Source of the DNA: Bacteriovoracaceae bacterium
Lineage (GTDB): Bacteria; Bdellovibrionota; Bacteriovoracia; Bacteriovoracales; Bacteriovoracaceae
Length of the DNA stretch: 64,000 bases
Reading direction: 5' to 3'
Assembly: GCA_023701435.1 (NCBI GenBank)
Contig: JAMPXB010000003.1
Span: forward strand, 186,001-250,000
The notes under the pieces are model-generated. The model did no database searches. It saw nothing but the letters and a program-made list of their open reading frames with translations, and had not been told where the DNA came from. Made by a program: the position numbers and the translations under genes. Shown one piece after another: positions 59,930 to 64,000 of this stretch (the first letter of the stretch is position 1; every line of letters starts with the position of its first letter).

Positions 59930-61963
59930 TTAGATCTGTGGACTTTCACAATTGACTTTTCTGACAAACTGACGATCAAATTCATCATTGGCCGAGAGAT
60001 ACAAGTGGCTGTAGTGGATCACATCACTTGAATCAAGAGAAGAAAAGCTTGGAGTAAACTGGCTACTTCTTAGAGTTAGGTCCCAGAAATCCTCTTTATC
60101 ACTTTCGTTACTCCACATGTTCTGACCACTGCTGAAGCTATGATGGATATTGACGTAACTAAGTGTTCCACTTGCCACCGAAAGATTTAGGGTCATGCCT
60201 GCGGCAGCATTTTCACAGAACAAGGGAGCTGACATTCCAAAACTTGGAATGTGAATAGGAGCATTGAAGGCGTTAACGATCAGAGGCTTCTTGATGGTGA
60301 ATTCATCAGCTAAAGAAATCGCTGCATTGGTCATCGAAATTCTTTCAATGCGGTTCATCTGAGCGATTTGACCTTCAGACAGAGATACTTTTTGAGCGAC
60401 ATCGTAGTCGAAATAACTTCCAGGACACCCGTTAGTACATGGATTGGCATTACTTGGACAAGCCTCAGCATAGCTCAAATAAGCAGTCGCCCCGGTACTT
60501 TGGTTAAAAGATTTATATGGTGTTAGAGTTGTCGATAAGGTCAAACCAACTGAGCACTGCTCATTGTCCCATTTCGGTGCTGTCACTACATAAAGTTTCA
60601 TCGATGCCGAGTCATTAGGGAAAATCTTATGAGTACTTACAGCTGTCAGGGTAATCTCTTGACCATCTGCTAAGGCCACTGACTTCTTATCATCCAAGTA
60701 GAAGTTTAAATTCACCGAGTAACTATCTACTGCCTCATTGCTAGTTTTGTTATAGCTAGTGCTATACAAGCTTTCGGTATCAATCCAATATTCAAAAGTC
60801 TTTTTATTACCGACTAGATCATATTTGGCCTCTTGTTCATCATATTTAAGAGCAATCTCTTCAGAGCCTCTCATCAGACCGTTTAGGTAAAAGTTAAAAC
60901 TGATCAGCGCCACTTTACTGACACTGTCATAGTTAATGAGGGTGATGTCTTTTAAAGCGACGTTTTCAAATTTTACCGATCCATTTTGACCGACACACTC
61001 CGCTCTAGTTTCAGCATCATCATCCTCACCGACACGACAAAACCATCCCCAGATACCAGCGTCCCGGGAATTGCCTTCTTCCTTGTAATCAGCATGGAAA
61101 AATGGTGCAAAAGCGGCAAAAAGATTATCGACGTCACAGGCACCGTCATCATCCTTAGGAACGCCATTACAGGCCACTTTACTGGAGTGGAGACTGGCCA
61201 GCGCATTCATTCGGGCACGGATCTGATCCAGCACACTCAGCTGCACTTTGGCCGCATCAAGGGCGGTCTGATCAATGGCAACGATAGCAGCGTCTGCCGC
61301 ATCAACTTTATCGATAAAAATTGGCGCTGATGCACCTTTTAAAGAGATTTGAATCCCCGCCGCCGCATCGGTATTAACCGAGATGACGTCCATCAAACCA
61401 TCCACACCGACACCCGAACCGGCAACAAATTCACCGTTTAATAAATCAAGATTGGCGGGGGCAATTTTACCTGAACCAAGAAGACCTGCCTGGACAAATT
61501 TTTGAACCAGCTCTTCTTTTTCTTGCTGCAGTTTGGTTTCAGAGAAATTGCTCGCTTCACTTTCAAAGTTGGCAAAAATCTCATCCCCATTGGCCTTACC
61601 AAAGACGTTGGCAACGATGGTGTGAGTCAGCGGAGTGACGTTGATCTTTTTTCCTTCCGCTAGAGCACTTTGGCTGGCGACGGAAATGTACTTCTCACCT
61701 GAAGGGGCAATAACCTGAACCAGGTATGGTTCGCTAAGACTTGCGACATCGGCGGAATAACTTCCGTCTGATTCAGTGGTGTCTTCAACCACTTCACCAT
61801 TAGAGCCTTTAATCTTTACTGCACCTCCGGAAATTGGAGCACCGGTGGCCGCAATACCACTCATGATATTGCCAGCGCCGCTGGTTGAGGATTTTTCACC
61901 GCAACTGACCAACTGCAGGAGGGCAGTGCCTAGAATTATTGAACGTACGTACCGCGTTTTCAT
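59930..61963 (-). CDS. large lipoprotein with N-terminal carboxypeptidase-regulatory-like domain
   Basis: A 677-residue lipoprotein with lipobox 'LVSC'. Residues about 35-85 ('GIAATGAPISGGAVKIKG', 'ESDGSYSADVASL') fit the carboxypeptidase regulatory-like / prealbumin-like fold often seen in surface proteins. The remainder has Cys-rich patches ('CPSNANPCTNGCPG') and no catalytic motif I can see. Probably an outer-membrane or surface lipoprotein. A CCGATAA-type -10 motif lies at 62001-62008 on the minus strand but without a good -35. Confidence 0.72.
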   Translation of the reverse strand: MKTRYVRSIILGTALLQLVSCGEKSSTSGAGNIMSGIAATGAPISGGAVKIKGSNGEVVEDTTESDGSYSADVASLSEPYLVQVIAPSGEKYISVASQSALAEGKKINVTPLTHTIVANVFGKANGDEIFANFESEASNFSETKLQQEKEELVQKFVQAGLLGSGKIAPANLDLLNGEFVAGSGVGVDGLMDVISVNTDAAAGIQISLKGASAPIFIDKVDAADAAIVAIDQTALDAAKVQLSVLDQIRARMNALASLHSSKVACNGVPKDDDGACDVDNLFAAFAPFFHADYKEEGNSRDAGIWGWFCRVGEDDDAETRAECVGQNGSVKFENVALKDITLINYDSVSKVALISFNFYLNGLMRGSEEIALKYDEQEAKYDLVGNKKTFEYWIDTESLYSTSYNKTSNEAVDSYSVNLNFYLDDKKSVALADGQEITLTAVSTHKIFPNDSASMKLYVVTAPKWDNEQCSVGLTLSTTLTPYKSFNQSTGATAYLSYAEACPSNANPCTNGCPGSYFDYDVAQKVSLSEGQIAQMNRIERISMTNAAISLADEFTIKKPLIVNAFNAPIHIPSFGMSAPLFCENAAAGMTLNLSVASGTLSYVNIHHSFSSGQNMWSNESDKEDFWDLTLRSSQFTPSFSSLDSSDVIHYSHLYLSANDEFDRQFVRKVNCESPQI

Positions 61964-62162
61964 TTCATACTCCCATGTGTGATTTGAAGCAACTCGATGA
62001 TTATCGGAAGAAACTCACAGGGGCCGAATGTGATATTTGGAAATAGATTGATTTGAAGGGGTTACTGAGGATATCCCTTGGTTTCTTAGGCCAAGGGGTT
62101 GGGTTATTTTGGCAATTAAATGAGGCGATAGTAGTTATTATGTGAAATGGAATAAGTAAACG

Positions 62163-63998
62163 TTATTTATTTTTGATTCCCCACTTCTGATAAATGTCAC
62201 TTTGTCTGAAATATTCCCGGTAGGTACAGGCACGCTTGGCCAGATCCTGCTTGAAGGTATCTGCACTCAAAGTCACTGTCTCAGGTCCCCCTGGCTCCAT
62301 AGCTTCCATTTTAAGACCACTGCAAAGTCTCAGGTCTACCCACTGCTCGACATTTTCGGCACCTAAAATCAGAAAGCACATGGAGGTGCGAAGGTCTCGA
62401 TAAGACTGAGCAACAGAGGGAGTGGCCTGGCGTTCAGAGTTGTATAACTTCTGCAGAGAGCGGTTGATGTTAAAACCAAAAATGCTCATGAAGCTTGAGA
62501 GGTTCATCATGGTGTAGGCCTTACCGCGCTTAATGTCTTCTTTTAAAATAGCGAAGCTCGATGTGCCACTCATGCGGCCAATGGATTCAAAAAATCGGTC
62601 TGCTGCCAGAAGTTGGGCAATCAGCACCTGATCTTCTTCCGGACTATTTTTAATGTATTCCAAAAGGGAGAGACGAACGATCATTTCAAGTCGTGCTTGC
62701 AGTACTACGATACCGTACTTAAGTTGGGCAGTTTCGTAAATTTCTTCAATCGGGGTGAGACCGCTCTCATTAAAACTAGAAGAGACATCTCCGGTGATGA
62801 TGGTAACGGCAATAGTATCGTGGATCTTTTTTAATTTCTCTAATGTGTCCCGATAAATGCGTGCAAAATCCTGCTGTCTCTCCCCTGGAGGATTTTTTTC
62901 CAGGAAGTCAGTGATGGTCTTAAGTGCATCAAGGGGAGTTACCATCCAGGGCTCAGCTTCAATATTGGCACTGGAGAGAGTTTGTAATGGATCGGGCTGT
63001 TGAACCTCCGTTAATTCGCGGTTCACGAGATTTGAGGCCCGGTCAACCCATTCTTTATATCTTGCTTTAACGGCATCTAAGGATACGATCACATCTTTGG
63101 GTTTATTCCATGAAGAAAAAGCATAGATACCATTTACTGAGCGGATACGTGGATCATCTTCGCGCAGACCGATTAGATAATAGGGCGAGTACATCGCCGC
63201 ATGGATATCATTTAAGGGATTCTTCACTTCCATGCTCTCCACATGTTGGGGGGCCAGCGAAGTAATGATCGATCTTAGAAACAGCCACTGCTGATCATCC
63301 GGTTTCCCTTCCAGGGAATCATAGGTGTTGCGATTTTGTTCAATTAAGCTCAGACCAAAGTCCGCTTGTGAGCGAACCATGAGCTCTCGACTTAGGACGA
63401 CTCTTCTTCTTTGCGCATCAGCAGTCGTTCGAGGAGAAACCCCGTTTCTTACTTTGTTTAACCAATCAAGAATCACTGGTATTTCACGGTCATTAAGGGA
63501 AATTGCCTTGGCAAAATCCTGGTTTCCGATTTCTGTTCGACGATTTTTTGCCTTGAAATTTAAAAATGATTCCGCGTCCTGCATCTGGCACCAACGGTCG
63601 GCCATGGATTCAAGAGCACAACTATAGGCCTCGAAGGTGACAGTGCTGTCAGAGATGTTTCGGATGGTGCGGGCGTAGCGATGGTTTCTGATTCCATCCA
63701 TGGCCACTTTGGCAAAGGTTGATCCGGCAGTCAGAGTCAGACCAATGGCCGGGTTAACGAGTGTCGCGGCCGAACCGACTCCCGCCATAATGGACGTGGC
63801 CGATTTAAGAAGAGTTGGATTTTTATCAACACATTTTTGATTAGCGGTGATTTGCGCAAAGGAAGAGTTCGCACTCTGGGCAACCTGGGCGAGGATTGTT
63901 ACTTTGTCCTCACCAGAGAGGCTCTCGCCAATCTTGTCTTTACTAAGTAAGCGGGCCCGCTTTATCTGCAGCTCCCGCAAGTTCTCGTTAATGTCATA
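62163..63998 (-). CDS. unidentified protein, 5'-truncated by window edge
   Basis: The frame is open to the right edge, so at least 612 residues are seen and the true start lies outside. A hydrophobic stretch ('AGVGSAATLVNPAIGLTLTAG') near residue 70 may be a membrane segment; the rest is helical and charged with several cysteines. No family recognised. Downstream (61964-62162) I see no gene and only a weak -10-like motif. Confidence 0.65.
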   Translation of the reverse strand, partial: YDINENLRELQIKRARLLSKDKIGESLSGEDKVTILAQVAQSANSSFAQITANQKCVDKNPTLLKSATSIMAGVGSAATLVNPAIGLTLTAGSTFAKVAMDGIRNHRYARTIRNISDSTVTFEAYSCALESMADRWCQMQDAESFLNFKAKNRRTEIGNQDFAKAISLNDREIPVILDWLNKVRNGVSPRTTADAQRRRVVLSRELMVRSQADFGLSLIEQNRNTYDSLEGKPDDQQWLFLRSIITSLAPQHVESMEVKNPLNDIHAAMYSPYYLIGLREDDPRIRSVNGIYAFSSWNKPKDVIVSLDAVKARYKEWVDRASNLVNRELTEVQQPDPLQTLSSANIEAEPWMVTPLDALKTITDFLEKNPPGERQQDFARIYRDTLEKLKKIHDTIAVTIITGDVSSSFNESGLTPIEEIYETAQLKYGIVVLQARLEMIVRLSLLEYIKNSPEEDQVLIAQLLAADRFFESIGRMSGTSSFAILKEDIKRGKAYTMMNLSSFMSIFGFNINRSLQKLYNSERQATPSVAQSYRDLRTSMCFLILGAENVEQWVDLRLCSGLKMEAMEPGGPETVTLSADTFKQDLAKRACTYREYFRQSDIYQKWGIKNK

Positions 63999-64000
63999 CA

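Noticed and set aside
1-64000. tRNA, rRNA, CRISPR or prophage regions
   Set aside because: No cloverleaf, rRNA-like block, spaced repeat array or phage gene set was noticed on reading through; a dedicated RNA or repeat scan was not possible.

Overview
The window reads as a dense chromosomal segment of a free-living Gram-negative bacterium. By eye the base composition is moderate (mid-40s percent GC) and uniform. Outer-membrane machinery (TolC-type channel, RND pump, TonB/ExbB/ExbD), many exported proteins and lipoproteins, an RpoH-type heat-shock promoter, FliA-like promoter motifs and a complete chemotaxis core suggest a motile member of the Bdellovibrionota, perhaps Bacteriovorax/Peredibacter-like. 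That placement is inference from gene content, not a database result. No rRNA, tRNA, insertion sequence, prophage or CRISPR array was seen.

Layout. 1-4.3 kb: a partial FtsX-type permease, a DedA protein, and a minus-strand prenyl diphosphate synthase with a small partner. 4.3-11.9 kb: a periplasmic glutathione peroxidase, a TonB-ExbB-ExbD operon, then TolC, RND pump and TetR regulator. 12-15.2 kb: three exported proteins including a HEXXH protease and a Ser-linker, Cys/Tyr-rich protein. 15.3-17.5 kb (minus): exported protein, SfsA and a NadD-like enzyme. 17.7-24.1 kb: citrate synthase, a secretin-N-like protein, a K+ channel, an Rsm22-type methyltransferase and a ClpB-like disaggregase behind a heat-shock promoter. 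24.1-31.3 kb: a metallo-beta-lactamase-fold enzyme, an overlapping pgsA-serB-LRR operon, a PilZ protein, GlpX, an SRPBCC protein and YggS. 31.4-39.2 kb: a 2-oxoglutarate oxygenase-like protein, a beta-barrel candidate, a 1443-residue lipoprotein and an orphan ParA. 39.2-46.1 kb: queA, a FecR-type protein, tgt, yajC, tatA, secD and secF, joining queuosine synthesis, Sec and Tat genes. 46.1-49.2 kb: two lipoproteins (one with a metzincin signature) around an HU/IHF gene. 49.4-56 kb: the chemotaxis cluster. 56-64 kb: a Gcr-family membrane protein, an OppA-like lipoprotein, a large lipoprotein and an unidentified protein cut by the window edge.

The most striking region is the chemotaxis cluster. 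The first gene fuses CheR, a CheB-type receiver and what looks like a dead half CheB esterase. The next is an intact CheB carrying an unassigned N-terminal domain. CheA, CheW and CheY follow. The cluster ends in a decayed STAS-CheX gene with a stop codon, a frameshift and an apparent deletion. FliA-like promoter motifs stand before cheR and cheA, and similar motifs stand before the HU/IHF gene and two large lipoprotein genes, suggesting one motility-linked regulon. A second striking point is a 20-bp hairpin whose loop carries the start codon of a putative outer-membrane protein.
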